DNA of 64,000 bases, taken from contig NZ_CALBRW010000025.1 in assembly GCF_937927635.1 (NCBI RefSeq), positions 124,001-188,000 of the forward strand, read 5' to 3'. The position numbers were made by a program, and so were the translations under genes. This DNA comes from an uncultured Microbacterium sp. (GTDB taxonomy: Bacteria; Actinomycetota; Actinomycetes; Actinomycetales; Microbacteriaceae). Under the pieces are notes generated by a model, which was not told where the DNA came from, did no database searches, and saw nothing but the letters and a program-made list of their open reading frames with translations. Positions 34,306 through 43,126 of the stretch are shown here, in pieces (the stretch's first letter is position 1; every line of letters begins with the position of its first letter).

Positions 34306-35583
34306 TCAGCCGCGGGTCTGACCCGTCCCCCTGGCCAGCCATTTCGTGCTGGTCAGCTCGGAGACGCCCATGGGTCCGCGGGTGTGCAGCTTCTGCGTGG
34401 AGATGCCCACTTCCGCACCGAACCCGAACTCCGCTCCGTCGGTGAATCGGGTGGATGCGTTGGCCATCACCACCGCGGAGTCCACCTCGGCGAGGAAGCG
34501 CTCCGCGTTGCGGGAGTCGGTCGTGATGATCGACTCGGTGTGGCCGGTGCTGTACCGGCGGATGTGCGCGAGCGCGTCGTCGAGCGTGTCCACGACCTTC
34601 ATCGAGATGTCCAGGCTCAGGTACTCGGTGGACCAGTCCTGGTCCGTGGCCGGGACGACGTCCGCCGCCAGCTGCGCCACAGCCTCGTCGCCGTGCACGG
34701 TCACGCCCTCGTGCTGCAGCGCCTCGGCCACGACGGGAACCAGCCGAGGCGCAGCATCCTTCAGCACCAGCACCGTCTCGACCGCGTTGCAGACGCTCGG
34801 CCGCTGCACCTTCGCGTTCACGACGATGTCGCGGGCCCAGTCCAGTGGGGCGGACTCGTCGAGCACGATGTGCACCACGCCCGCGCCGGTCTCGATAACG
34901 GGCACGGTGGACTCCGTCACCACCGTCTCGATGAGCGAGGCGCTCCCTCGCGGCACGAGCACGTCGATGAAGCCGCGCCCGTGCATGAGCGCCTTCGCGC
35001 CGTCGCGACCGAAGTCGTCGACGGTCTGGATGGCCTCGCGATCGACGCCGACGGATGCCAGCGCTTCGCGCATGAGCTCCACCAGCACGGTGTTGGACTC
35101 CTTGGCTGCACTGCCGCCGCGCAGCACCACGGCGTTGCCGGCGCGCAGCGCGAGGGCCGCGATGTCGACGGTGACGTTGGGGCGCGCCTCGTAGATGGCT
35201 CCCACCACGCCGAACGGCACCCGGACCTGCTCGAGGGCCACGCCGTTCGGCATCCGGTGTCCGCCCAGCACCTGCCCGATCGGGTCGGGCAGTGCCGCCA
35301 CCTCGCGCACGGCGGATGCCAGCGATGCGACGCGCTTCTCGTCGAGACGGAGCCTGTCCACGAGCGCATCGCCGATGCCGTCCTCGCGGCCGCGCTCGAT
35401 GTCACGCTCGTTGGCCGCGATGATCCGCCCCGCATCCGCCTCGATGGCATGTGCGATGGCCTCGAGCGCCTGCTCCTTCTGGCCGCTGGTCAGGCGCGCG
35501 ACCTCGCGCGATGCCTCCTTGGCACGCGCGAGGCGGTCCTGTGCGGTCTCGACAGGTGCCTGGGCGAGGTCGGGTGAGGTCAT
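34306..35583 (-). CDS. proA: Gamma-glutamyl phosphate reductase
   Basis: Second step of proline synthesis: reduces glutamyl-5-phosphate with NADPH (425 aa, normal length). The aldehyde-dehydrogenase fold shows 'GVVGAIYEARPNVT' for cofactor binding, 'RGGSAAKESN' and the catalytic Cys in 'RPSVCNAVETVL'. It follows proB by 54 bases. TACACT ends exactly 6 bases before the ATG, so besides read-through from proB it may have its own leaderless promoter. Confidence 0.96.
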   Translation of the reverse strand: MTSPDLAQAPVETAQDRLARAKEASREVARLTSGQKEQALEAIAHAIEADAGRIIAANERDIERGREDGIGDALVDRLRLDEKRVASLASAVREVAALPDPIGQVLGGHRMPNGVALEQVRVPFGVVGAIYEARPNVTVDIAALALRAGNAVVLRGGSAAKESNTVLVELMREALASVGVDREAIQTVDDFGRDGAKALMHGRGFIDVLVPRGSASLIETVVTESTVPVIETGAGVVHIVLDESAPLDWARDIVVNAKVQRPSVCNAVETVLVLKDAAPRLVPVVAEALQHEGVTVHGDEAVAQLAADVVPATDQDWSTEYLSLDISMKVVDTLDDALAHIRRYSTGHTESIITTDSRNAERFLAEVDSAVVMANASTRFTDGAEFGFGAEVGISTQKLHTRGPMGVSELTSTKWLARGTGQTRG

Positions 35584-35637
35584 GCGGTCAGTGTATCGGC
35601 GCTCGACAGGGCCGAGGTCCGTATGACCTGCGACGTC

Positions 35638-36426
35638 TCAGTCCGTGACGGTGGGCTCGAACCAGGTGCCGATGGGGGCGCCCTCGAGCGCCCTGCCGAC
35701 GAGGTCGGCACTGGTGACCAGCACGCCGATCCCGGCCGCAGCGGCCATGCGCGCGGCCGACACCTTGGTGGCCGCTCCCCCGGTGCCGACGCTGTTGACG
35801 ACCGACGCGCCGAACTCGAGCCCCGTCAGGTCGGCATCCGCCGCCACCACGTCGATCGGCTCGGCATCCGGGTCCATCGGCGGCTTGGTGTACAGCGAGT
35901 CGACGTCGCTCAGCAGCACCAGTGCGTCGGCGTGCAGCAGCGTGGCCACGAGTGCGGCCAGGCGGTCGTTGTCGCCGAAGCGGATCTCCTGCGTGGCGAC
36001 CGTGTCGTTCTCGTTGACGATGGGCAGCACGCCCAGTGCCAGCATCCGATCCATCGCGCGACGCGCGTTGCTGCGCGGCGTGGGGTTCTCCAGGTCGCCC
36101 GTGGTCAGCAGCACCTGCCCGGCGACGATGCGGAACGGCCGCAGCGCCTCCTGATAGCGGAACACCAGCATGTTCTGGCCGACGGCCGCAGCGGCCTGCT
36201 GCGTCGCCAGGTCGGTCGGGCGGGAGCCGAGGTCGAGCACCGGGATGCCGGTGGCGATGGCGCCCGAGGAGACCAGCACAACCTCGACGCCGCGGCGGTG
36301 CGCCATGGACAGCGCCTGCACGATCATCGGGATGCGCCAGGACGCCTCACCGCTGATCGAGGAGGATCCCACTTTCACGACGATGCGCGTGGCCGTGGCG
36401 AGGTCTGCGCGAGAGAGCGCGCTCAT
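35638..36426 (-). CDS. proB: Glutamate 5-kinase (no PUA domain)
   Basis: First step of proline synthesis (ATP-dependent phosphorylation of glutamate). The 262-residue amino-acid-kinase domain is complete: 'IVVKVGSSSI' and 'VLVSSGAIATG' at the N-terminus, 'NENDTVAT' and 'GTGGAATKVSAA' later. The C-terminal PUA domain present in the E. coli enzyme (367 aa) is missing; the frame simply ends, with no frameshift trace in the following bases. The ATG overlaps the obgE stop (ATGA). Confidence 0.93.
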   Translation of the reverse strand: MSALSRADLATATRIVVKVGSSSISGEASWRIPMIVQALSMAHRRGVEVVLVSSGAIATGIPVLDLGSRPTDLATQQAAAAVGQNMLVFRYQEALRPFRIVAGQVLLTTGDLENPTPRSNARRAMDRMLALGVLPIVNENDTVATQEIRFGDNDRLAALVATLLHADALVLLSDVDSLYTKPPMDPDAEPIDVVAADADLTGLEFGASVVNSVGTGGAATKVSAARMAAAAGIGVLVTSADLVGRALEGAPIGTWFEPTVTD

Positions 36427-37922
36427 TCCTCGCCCTCGCGGGATGCCAGACGCTGCTGCTCCAGCTCGGCGCGGGCGGCCGCTTTGGCATCCATCCGCTC
36501 GTGGTACCGCTCACGACGCTCGCCGGTGGTGCGACGGCTCGTGCCGCCGATGCGGATGTCGGTGCCGCGCGGCGAGGTCATCAGCTCGGCGGTGGAGGCG
36601 ATGGACGGCTCCCAGTCGAACACGACGCTGTTGTCGCCCGTGCCGATGACGACCGTGGAACCGGCGACGGCACCGGCCTTCAGCAGCGCGTCCTCGACGC
36701 CGAGCTTCTCGAGACGGTCGCCGAGGTAGCCGACGGCCTCCTCGTTCTGGAAGTCGGTCTGCTGAACCCAGCGCACCGGCTTCTCGCCCAGCACGCGGTA
36801 CACGTTGCCGTAGGTGCCGCCCTCGATGCGGATCGTGAAGTCGGCCTGCGCGCCCTTCGGGCGGATCACGATGCGCTCGGCGGGCGCCTCGACGGCGACG
36901 GCCTGGCGGTGCTCCTCGACGAGCTCCGCCAGCGCGAAGCTCAGCGGGCGCAGGCCCTCGCGGGAGACCGTGGAGATCTCGAACACGCGGAAGCCCCGCG
37001 CCTCGATGTCGGCGCGCACCATGTCGGCCAGGTCACGGGCCTCGGGCACGTCGACCTTGTTCAGAGCGACGAGCTGCGGGCGCTCCAGCAGCGGGATCTG
37101 CCCCTCAGGCACCTCGTAGGCGGCGAGTTCGGCGAGGATGACGTCCAGATCGGTGAGCGGGTCGCGGCCGGGCTCCAGCGTGGCGCAGTCCAGCACGTGC
37201 AGCAGAGCGCTGCAGCGCTCGACGTGGCGCAGGAACTCCAGGCCCAGGCCCTTGCCCTCGCTGGCGCCCTCGATCAGCCCCGGCACGTCGGCGACCGTGT
37301 AGCGGCTGTCGCCGGCCTGCACGACGCCCAGGTTCGGGTGCAGCGTGGTGAACGGGTACTCCGCGATCTTCGGGCGCGCGGCGGACATCGCGGCGATCAG
37401 GCTCGACTTGCCGGCGGAGGGATATCCGACCAGGGCCACGTCGGCGACGGTCTTCAGCTCGAGGACGACCGAGCCCTCCTGGCCGGGCGTGCCCAGCAGG
37501 GCGAAGCCCGGGGCCTTGCGCTTGGGCGAGGCCAGCGCCGAGTTGCCCAGCCCGCCGCGGCCGCCCTCCATGATCACAAACCGCTCGCCGGGGGTGACCA
37601 TGTCGTGGATGAGCTCACCCTCGGGCGTCTTGACCACGGTGCCCAGCGGCACGGGCAGCTCGAGCGTCTCGCCGTCGTAGCCGGAGCGGTAGTCGCCCAT
37701 GCCGAAGCCGCCGTTGCCGCTGCTGCGGTGCGGCGAGTGGTGGTAGGACAGCAGGGTCGTGACCTGCGGGTCGCCGACCAGCACGATGTCCCCGCCGTCA
37801 CCGCCCTTGCCGCCGTCGGGTCCGCCGAGCGGCTTGAACTTCTCGCGCTTGACCGAGACGCACCCGTTGCCGCCCTTGCCGGCGCGCAGGTGCAGGGTGA
37901 CGGTGTCCACGAACGTGACCAT
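36423..37922 (-). CDS. obgE: Obg GTPase
   Basis: Essential ribosome-associated GTPase (499 aa). N-terminal glycine-rich Obg fold ('GGNGCVSV', 'GGPDGGKGGDGGDI') about 1-158; G domain with Walker A 'GYPSAGKSS' near 165, switch 'DVPGLIEGASEGKG' and 'NKVD'; then the OCT domain and a charged 70-residue tail found in actinobacterial Obg. AGAGGAG stands 5 bases before the ATG at 37922. It follows rplU-rpmA, as in most bacteria, behind a hairpin. Confidence 0.96.
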   Translation of the reverse strand: MVTFVDTVTLHLRAGKGGNGCVSVKREKFKPLGGPDGGKGGDGGDIVLVGDPQVTTLLSYHHSPHRSSGNGGFGMGDYRSGYDGETLELPVPLGTVVKTPEGELIHDMVTPGERFVIMEGGRGGLGNSALASPKRKAPGFALLGTPGQEGSVVLELKTVADVALVGYPSAGKSSLIAAMSAARPKIAEYPFTTLHPNLGVVQAGDSRYTVADVPGLIEGASEGKGLGLEFLRHVERCSALLHVLDCATLEPGRDPLTDLDVILAELAAYEVPEGQIPLLERPQLVALNKVDVPEARDLADMVRADIEARGFRVFEISTVSREGLRPLSFALAELVEEHRQAVAVEAPAERIVIRPKGAQADFTIRIEGGTYGNVYRVLGEKPVRWVQQTDFQNEEAVGYLGDRLEKLGVEDALLKAGAVAGSTVVIGTGDNSVVFDWEPSIASTAELMTSPRGTDIRIGGTSRRTTGERRERYHERMDAKAAARAELEQQRLASREGEE

Positions 37923-37969
37923 GTCGCTCCTCTGGGGATCCGGAGCCCGCGTAAGCGGGCCCATATGCA

Positions 37970-38001
37970 GGAACGGGGCGAGCCGAAGCCCGCCCCGTTC
38001 C
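37970..38001 (-). terminator. Long GC hairpin between rpmA and obgE
   Basis: An 11-bp perfect outer stem (37970-37980 with 37991-38001) continues inward to a UUCG-type loop. A second hairpin, GCCCGC/GCGGGC, lies at 37944-37960. No T-run. They probably lower read-through from the ribosomal genes into obgE. Confidence 0.55.
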
Positions 38002-38018
38002 GAGAAAGTCTGCTGTGC

Positions 38019-38276
38019 TTACTGAGCGGCAGCGACGATGTTGACGACCTTGCGGCCGCCCTTCGTGCCGAACTCGACAGCGCCCGCCTCGAGGGCGAAC
38101 AGCGTGTCGTCGCCGCCACGGCCGACGTTCGCACCGGGGTGGAAGTGCGTGCCGCGCTGGCGGACGATGATCTCGCCGGCGTTGACGGCCTGGCCGCCGA
38201 AGCGCTTCACGCCGAGTCGCTGTGCGTTGGAGTCACGACCGTTACGGGTCGAGCTCGCACCCTTCTTGTGTGCCAT
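38019..38276 (-). CDS. rpmA: 50S ribosomal protein L27
   Basis: 85-residue large-subunit protein whose N-terminal tail reaches the peptidyl-transferase centre. The N-terminus 'MAHKKGASSTRNGRDS' is the uncleaved form (no Firmicutes-type leader), and 'QRGTHFHPGANVG' is diagnostic. It follows rplU by 20 bases with a clear ribosome site. Confidence 0.98.
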   Translation of the reverse strand: MAHKKGASSTRNGRDSNAQRLGVKRFGGQAVNAGEIIVRQRGTHFHPGANVGRGGDDTLFALEAGAVEFGTKGGRKVVNIVAAAQ

Positions 38277-38296
38277 TTCTCAGCTCCTCTTCGTGC

Positions 38297-38605
38297 TTAC
38301 TTGATGCCGGTGATCTTGACGCGCGTGAGGTCCTGACGGTGCCCCTGACGCTTCTTGTAGCCGGTCTTGTTCTTGAACTTCTGGATGACGATCTTCGGGC
38401 CGCGGAGGTTGCCGAGAACCTCAGCCGTGACCTTGACCTTCGCCAGCTTTTCCGCGTCGGTGGTCACCGTGGCGCCGTCGACGAGAAGCACGGCGGGAAG
38501 CTCGATCTTCTCGCCCTGGGCGGCCTGAACACGGTCGAGCTGAACGATCGTGCCGACCTCGACCTTCTCCTGCCGTCCACCGGCGCGCACTACTGCGTAA
38601 ACCAC
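38297..38605 (-). CDS. rplU: 50S ribosomal protein L21
   Basis: 102-residue large-subunit rRNA-binding protein. It begins GTG GTT TAC, giving the family N-terminus 'VYAVVRAGGRQEKV', and ends with 'KKRQGHRQDLTRVKI'. The longer open frame upstream is leader sequence, not protein. First gene of the rplU-rpmA-obgE group. Confidence 0.97.
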   Translation of the reverse strand: MVYAVVRAGGRQEKVEVGTIVQLDRVQAAQGEKIELPAVLLVDGATVTTDAEKLAKVKVTAEVLGNLRGPKIVIQKFKNKTGYKKRQGHRQDLTRVKITGIK

Positions 38606-38663
38606 TTCATACCTGTTTCGTTGGGGAGCGGACTGCTCCGGGAATCTCACGGGAAGACTGCTG

Positions 38664-38779
38664 CTTGCGTACGACGCCTTCGCGAAGGGTGCGGACGCAA
38701 GACTTCTCCTGTCGCCGGTCAGGCAGACAGGGGTCTCGCACCAAAGGACTACTTTACCGGAATGCGGAGGATGCCGCAA
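38664..38779 (-). promoter_or_regulatory. rplU promoter and structured leader
   Basis: Minus strand: -35 TTGCGG (38779-38774), 17-base spacer, -10 TAAAGT (38756-38751). The transcript would start near 38744 and carry a leader of about 139 bases. In it CTTGCGT and ACGCAAG (38664-38670 and 38695-38701) form a stem with a CCTTCGCGAAGG inner palindrome. A leader this long before a ribosomal gene suggests autoregulation, as known for other ribosomal operons; this is inference. Confidence 0.55.
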
Positions 38780-38816
38780 AGTGAGCGCCGTGGTGTGTCG
38801 GGCCTAGGATCACGGT

Positions 38817-39083
38817 ATGACCGTTCTCGTCGACGACCCCGTCTGGCCCGCCCACGGGCGGCTCTGGGCGCACCTGGTCAGCGACAGCGATCTGGACGAG
38901 CTGCACGCCCTGGCTGTGGCCGCGGGAATCCCGCCGAGGGCGTTCGACCGCGATCACTACGACGTCCCGGCGGATGCGCTGCCGAGGCTCCTCGCCGCCG
39001 GTGCACAGCACGTGGGCGGCAAGGAGCTCACCAGGCGTCTGATCGCCTCAGGACTGCGCGTCAGGGCTCGGGAGCGCGACTGA
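38817..39083 (+). CDS. DUF4031 domain protein
   Basis: 88-residue conserved actinobacterial protein of unknown function. It opens 'MTVLVDDPVWPAHGRLWAHL', which is the family signature, and has 'FDRDHYDVPADALPRLL' in the middle. TAGGAT ends exactly 6 bases before the ATG, the leaderless pattern, and AGGA lies within those bases. Its last 36 bases overlap the end of the convergent RNase E gene. Confidence 0.88.
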   Translation: MTVLVDDPVWPAHGRLWAHLVSDSDLDELHALAVAAGIPPRAFDRDHYDVPADALPRLLAAGAQHVGGKELTRRLIASGLRVRARERD

Positions 39084-41351
39084 GTCGGATGCCGCCGCGT
39101 GGGCGCCTGCCGTGAGCATGGCCGTGGTGACGCGACGGCGGTTGCGTCCCTGCCCCGGCGCCTTCGGCTCGGGCAGCGCATCCAGGACGGAGTCCAGGAG
39201 CTGCTCCGCCTCGGTCTTCGGCCCCTTGTGATCCGAGCCCCGCTTCCGGCGGCTCTTCTTGGGGCGCTCGTGCACGACGGGGACCTCGGCCTGCTCGGCG
39301 ACGACCACGGGCACCTCGCCCGCGACGGGGGCGATGGTGGACGCCGCGATCGCGGCCAGCGCCGACTTCGCGCCCTCGGTGATGCCGTGGGTGCTGCCGG
39401 CCGGAGCCTGCGCGGGCGCCGGTGCGGCGGACTGCTGCGACGATGACGACGAGCCGCCACGCGAGCGACGCCCCTGGTTGCCGCCGTTGTTGGACGATCC
39501 GCCGCCGCGGTGCTTGATCACGGGATCGTGGTGCACGACCACGCCGCGGCCCGCGCAGACCTCGCAGGCCTCGCTGAAGGTCTCCAGCAGGCCCAGGCCG
39601 AGCTTCTTGCGGGTCATCTGCACCAGGCCGAGCGAGGTGACCTCGGCCACCTGGTGCTTGGTGCGGTCGCGGCTCAGGCACTCCACCAGACGGCGCAGCA
39701 CCAGGTCGCGGTTGGACTCGAGCACCATGTCGATGAAGTCGACGACGATGATGCCGCCGACGTCGCGCAGGCGCAGCTGGCGGACGATCTCCTCGGCCGC
39801 CTCGAGGTTGTTCTTGGTGACGGTCTCCTCGAGGTTGCCGCCGGTGCCGACGAACTTGCCGGTGTTGACGTCGATGACCGTCATGGCCTCGGTGCGGTCG
39901 ATGACCAGCGAGCCGCCGGAGGGCAGCCACACCTTGCGGTCCAGCGCCTTCTCGATCTGCTCGGTGATGCGGTACGCGTCGAACGGGTCGACGTCGTCGG
40001 TGTAGGTCTCCACCCGCTCCAGCAGATCGGGGGCGACGCTCTCCAGGTAGGCGCTGATGGTGCGATGCGCGTCATCGCCCTGGATGGTCATGCGCGCGAA
40101 GTCCTCGTTGAAGACGTCGCGGACGATCTTGACCAGCAGGTCGGGCTCGGCGTGCAGCAGCGCCGGGGCCTGCTGGTTCTGCACGAGCTTCTGGATGTGC
40201 TCCCACTGCGCGGTCAGGCGCTGCACGTCGCGGGTCAACTGCTCCTCGGTGGCGCCCTCGGCCGCAGTGCGGACGATCACGCCGGAGGACTCCGGCAGCA
40301 CCTCCTTGAGGATGCGCTTCAGGCGCGCGCGCTCGTTGTCGGGGAGCTTGCGGGAAATGCCGTTCATCGATCCGCCCGGCACGTACACGAGGTAGCGGCC
40401 GGGCAGCGAGACCTGGCTGGTCAGCCGGGCGCCCTTGTGGCCCACCGGGTCCTTGGTCACCTGCACCAGCACGCGGTCGCCCGGCTTGAGCGCGAGCTCG
40501 ATACGGCGCGGCTGGTTGCCGGTCTCCACGGAATCCCAGTCGACCTCGCCGGAGTACAGCACGGCATTGCGCCCGCGGCCGATGTCGACGAAGGCCGCCT
40601 CCATGCTGGGCAGCACGTTCTGCACGCGGCCGAGGTACACGTTGCCGATCAGTGACGCGTCCTGATTGCGCGCGACGTAGTGCTCGACGAGCACGTTGTC
40701 CTCGAGCACGCCGATCTGCGTGCGGCCGTTCTTGGCGCGCACGACCATCATCCGGTCGACGGACTCGCGGCGGGCGAGGAACTCGGCCTCGGTGACCACG
40801 GGGCGCCGGCGTCCGGCATCCCGTCCGTCACGACGGCGCTGCTTCTTGGCCTCCAGGCGCGTGGAGCCCTTGATGGCCTTCGGCTCGGTGATGTACTCCA
40901 CCGTGTGCTGGCGCTGGCGGCGGTCGTCGCGTCCGTCACGGCCCTCGCCGTCGGATCCGCGACGACGGCTGCGGCGTCGTGAGAACGCGGAGCCGCTGTC
41001 GTCGTCCTCGTCGTGGTGGTGGTCCACCGCGGGAAGTGCCACGATCTCGGGCGCGTAGAAGTGCAGCTGCGTCGACACCTGCGAGACGAACACCTCGGGC
41101 AGCAGCCCCAGCGTCACGGCCGTGACCGGCTTCGGCTCCTCGGGCTCGGCCGGCTTCTCGGGCTCGGCAGCCTTCTCAGGCTCGGCAGCCTTCTCAGGCT
41201 CGGCAGCCTTCTCAGGCTCGGCCGGCTTCTCTGACTCGGCAGGCTGCTCCGGCTCAGCCGACTGCTCCGGCTCAGCGGACTCCTCGACTACCGGCTGCGC
41301 CGGCGTCTCGTCGAGGATAGGGGTGGTCTTGTCATCATTCTCATCGGCCAT
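39048..41351 (-). CDS. rne: Ribonuclease E/G
   Basis: Single-strand endoribonuclease for rRNA, tRNA and mRNA processing (767 aa). Order: disordered acidic N-terminus with EPEKAA repeats (about 20-75), Arg-rich stretch, S1 domain from about 'DNVLVEHYVARNQD', RNase H-like core, DNase I-like catalytic part with 'VIDVNTGKFVG' and 'VDFIDM' (the two metal-binding Asp), the Zn-link 'CEVCAGRG', and a basic, Gly/Ser-rich tail. The arrangement with the disordered region before the core is the actinobacterial form. GGGAG precedes the ATG by 10 bases. Confidence 0.95.
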   Translation of the reverse strand: MADENDDKTTPILDETPAQPVVEESAEPEQSAEPEQPAESEKPAEPEKAAEPEKAAEPEKAAEPEKPAEPEEPKPVTAVTLGLLPEVFVSQVSTQLHFYAPEIVALPAVDHHHDEDDDSGSAFSRRRSRRRGSDGEGRDGRDDRRQRQHTVEYITEPKAIKGSTRLEAKKQRRRDGRDAGRRRPVVTEAEFLARRESVDRMMVVRAKNGRTQIGVLEDNVLVEHYVARNQDASLIGNVYLGRVQNVLPSMEAAFVDIGRGRNAVLYSGEVDWDSVETGNQPRRIELALKPGDRVLVQVTKDPVGHKGARLTSQVSLPGRYLVYVPGGSMNGISRKLPDNERARLKRILKEVLPESSGVIVRTAAEGATEEQLTRDVQRLTAQWEHIQKLVQNQQAPALLHAEPDLLVKIVRDVFNEDFARMTIQGDDAHRTISAYLESVAPDLLERVETYTDDVDPFDAYRITEQIEKALDRKVWLPSGGSLVIDRTEAMTVIDVNTGKFVGTGGNLEETVTKNNLEAAEEIVRQLRLRDVGGIIVVDFIDMVLESNRDLVLRRLVECLSRDRTKHQVAEVTSLGLVQMTRKKLGLGLLETFSEACEVCAGRGVVVHHDPVIKHRGGGSSNNGGNQGRRSRGGSSSSSQQSAAPAPAQAPAGSTHGITEGAKSALAAIAASTIAPVAGEVPVVVAEQAEVPVVHERPKKSRRKRGSDHKGPKTEAEQLLDSVLDALPEPKAPGQGRNRRRVTTAMLTAGAHAAASDSVALPSPDAQS
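41143..41286. repeat. 18-bp tandem repeats in rne
   Basis: Eight 18-base units run in the rne frame; 41161-41178, 41179-41196 and 41197-41214 are identical and the others differ at a few sites. They encode the AEPEKA hexapeptides of the disordered N-terminus. Copy number is likely to vary between strains. Confidence 0.8.
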
Positions 41352-41523
41352 CTCGGGCTGACTCCCTGCGCGGGCACTGCGTGCGCCGCGGAAACTCGTG
41401 CGGCTGTACTGCGGCCGCGAACTCAATCGGCATGCGATCGGCGCTGTCGCCGGATCACGTGGGGCGTAGCACCCCGAAGTCTTGTCGATGCGATCGCGAT
41501 TCCTCGCGACGACACCTTCGTTC

Positions 41524-41529
41524 ATTATC
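41524..41529 (-). promoter_or_regulatory. Likely -10 of rne promoter
   Basis: GATAAT on the minus strand, 172 bases before the rne ATG. The 268-base divergent gap 41352-41619 contains this, several GC hairpins in the rne leader (about 41440-41515) and the VKOR promoter; no open frame of note. A long rne leader is known to carry autoregulation in E. coli; whether this one does is unknown. Confidence 0.45.
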
Positions 41530-41619
41530 GCATCCCGATCGCGCTGACGCCGCATCGTGGCGACACGCGCGCGTCCGCTCTCACACCGATCGCATAGCCC
41601 ACGCTGGGATAATCCCGAT

Positions 41620-42228
41620 ATGAGCGCGCAGAGGACACGTCATATCGGCTACGGCATCTGGCTCATCATCGCCAGTCTCGCGGGCTGGTGGGCGGCATTC
41701 CAGCTCACTCTCGACAAGTTCACGACGCTGGAGAACCCGGACGCAGCTCTGGGCTGCAACATCAGCGTGTTCCTGTCGTGCGGCACGAACCTGGAGTCCT
41801 GGCAGGGGTCGGTGTTCGGGTTCCCGAACCCGATCATCGGCGTGGCCGGCTGGATGGCCGTGCTCGTCATGGGCGTGGCCGTGATCGCCGGCGTGAGGTT
41901 CCCGCGCTGGTTCTGGGGTCTGTTCGGCCTGGGGATCCTGTTCTCGTTCGTGTTCATCGCCTGGCTGATCGGGCAGAGCTTCTTCGACCTGCACACGCTG
42001 TGCCCGTGGTGCGGAGTGACCTACCTGGCGGTGATCCCGACCTTCCTGGCGACGATCGCGGAGCTCGGCCGCAACGGCACGTTCTCCCGGCGCCCCTCCG
42101 TGCAGCACGCCTTCGGCCGCCTGATGGCCTGGGTGCCGCTGGCATCCGTCATCATGTTCGCGATGATCGTGGCGCTCGCGCAGTTCGCCGGCGTCGACCT
42201 GCTCGGCGAGGTCGCACGGATGCTGTGA
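41620..42228 (+). CDS. Vitamin K epoxide reductase family protein
   Basis: Membrane oxidoreductase of 202 aa that in actinobacteria re-oxidises DsbA-like proteins with menaquinone to drive disulfide formation outside the cell. The four redox cysteines are present: loop Cys46 and Cys54, and 'CPWC' (128-131) at the quinone site. Four or five hydrophobic helices; the 'PNPIIGVAGW' loop is typical. GATAAT ends exactly 6 bases before the ATG and no ribosome site is seen, so it is probably leaderless. No DsbA partner is fused or adjacent. Confidence 0.9.
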   Translation: MSAQRTRHIGYGIWLIIASLAGWWAAFQLTLDKFTTLENPDAALGCNISVFLSCGTNLESWQGSVFGFPNPIIGVAGWMAVLVMGVAVIAGVRFPRWFWGLFGLGILFSFVFIAWLIGQSFFDLHTLCPWCGVTYLAVIPTFLATIAELGRNGTFSRRPSVQHAFGRLMAWVPLASVIMFAMIVALAQFAGVDLLGEVARML

Positions 42229-42247
42229 TCCGCTGACGGCCGCAGAT

Positions 42248-42285
42248 ATGAAGAAGGAGACGTCCTCGGACGTCCCCTTCTTCAT
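42248..42285. terminator. Bidirectional terminator between VKOR and ndk
   Basis: ATGAAGAAGG pairs with CCTTCTTCAT, with an inner GACGTCC/GGACGTC stem. It spans 38 bases, gives A/T-rich flanks on both arms and suits both convergent genes. Confidence 0.8.
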
Positions 42286-42300
42286 GCAGTCGTTCCGGTG

Positions 42301-42717
42301 TCAGCCGAACCAGATGCCCAGCTCGCGCTGAGCGGACTCGGGCGAGTCGGAGCCGTGCACGAGGTTCTGCTGCACGGCCAGGCCCCAGTCGCGGCCGAAG
42401 TCGCCGCGGATGGTGCCGGGGGCGGCGGAGGTCGGGTCGGTGGTGCCGGCGAGAGACCGGAAGCCCTCGATGACGCGGTTGCCAGCGAGGCGGATCGCGA
42501 CCGACGGGCCCGACATCATGAACTCGATGAGCGGCTCGTAGAACGGCTTGCCCAGGTGCTCCTCGTAGTGCTTCGCGAGCACGTCGCGGTCGGGCTCGAC
42601 CAGGCGGATGTCGACGAGGGCGTAGCCCTTCGCCTCGATGCGGGCGAGGATCGTGCCGGTCAGTCCGCGGGCGACGCCGTCGGGCTTGACGAGGACGAGG
42701 GTTTCTTCAGTGGCCAT
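42301..42717 (-). CDS. ndk: Nucleoside diphosphate kinase
   Basis: Balances nucleoside triphosphate pools by phosphate transfer through a histidine (138 aa, hexameric family). 'TLVLVKPDGVARGL' at the N-terminus and the active-site 'NLVHGSDSPESA' with the phospho-His are intact. The ATG at 42717 lies inside the end of the DUF4233 gene (11-base overlap), making it the last gene of the ileS-folC-DUF4233-ndk run. Confidence 0.97.
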   Translation of the reverse strand: MATEETLVLVKPDGVARGLTGTILARIEAKGYALVDIRLVEPDRDVLAKHYEEHLGKPFYEPLIEFMMSGPSVAIRLAGNRVIEGFRSLAGTTDPTSAAPGTIRGDFGRDWGLAVQQNLVHGSDSPESAQRELGIWFG

Positions 42718-43126
42718 GTCTTTCGCTTCCTGTCTGAGACTCGGTGGGGTTCTGCGGCGGGGTGTGCCTGCGGTCCATCCGAGCCCCCATGATCGTCGCA
42801 TAGCCCCACATGCCGCCGAAAATCAGAGCGACCAGGGCGATGGCGGGGACGAGGATCGCGGATGCCAGGACGATCCCCTGCAGAATCCAGCCGGCGACCA
42901 TGGCGCCGGGGCGCGCGATGGCACCCGCCACCGCGATCAGCAGCACACCCAGCGCGACACCGCCGACGATCCCCCACCAGTCCGGGACCGTGTCCGGCAG
43001 CGCCTTGAGCCCGTAGACGGTGAGACCTGCGAGGAAGACCACGACCGACTCGAAGCCCAGCACGATCGCGCCGAGCTTCTGGGCCAGCGTGCGCGGCGCG
43101 CGCGCCTTCTGCGTACGAGCGCTCAT
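42707..43126 (-). CDS. DUF4233 membrane protein
   Basis: 139-residue small membrane protein of unknown function, typical of actinobacteria and placed between folC and ndk as usual. Four hydrophobic segments ('AIVLGFESVVVFLAGLTVYG', then three more) with a charged N-terminus and a hydrophilic tail. The ATG at 43126 overlaps the folC stop (ATGA); ATG 43135, three codons longer, has GGAAGAG at good spacing and is the alternative. Confidence 0.85.
   Translation of the reverse strand: MSARTQKARAPRTLAQKLGAIVLGFESVVVFLAGLTVYGLKALPDTVPDWWGIVGGVALGVLLIAVAGAIARPGAMVAGWILQGIVLASAILVPAIALVALIFGGMWGYATIMGARMDRRHTPPQNPTESQTGSERHGH

Noticed and set aside
41143..41286. CRISPR-like array
   Set aside because: Repeats are contiguous, without spacers, and encode the RNase E N-terminus.
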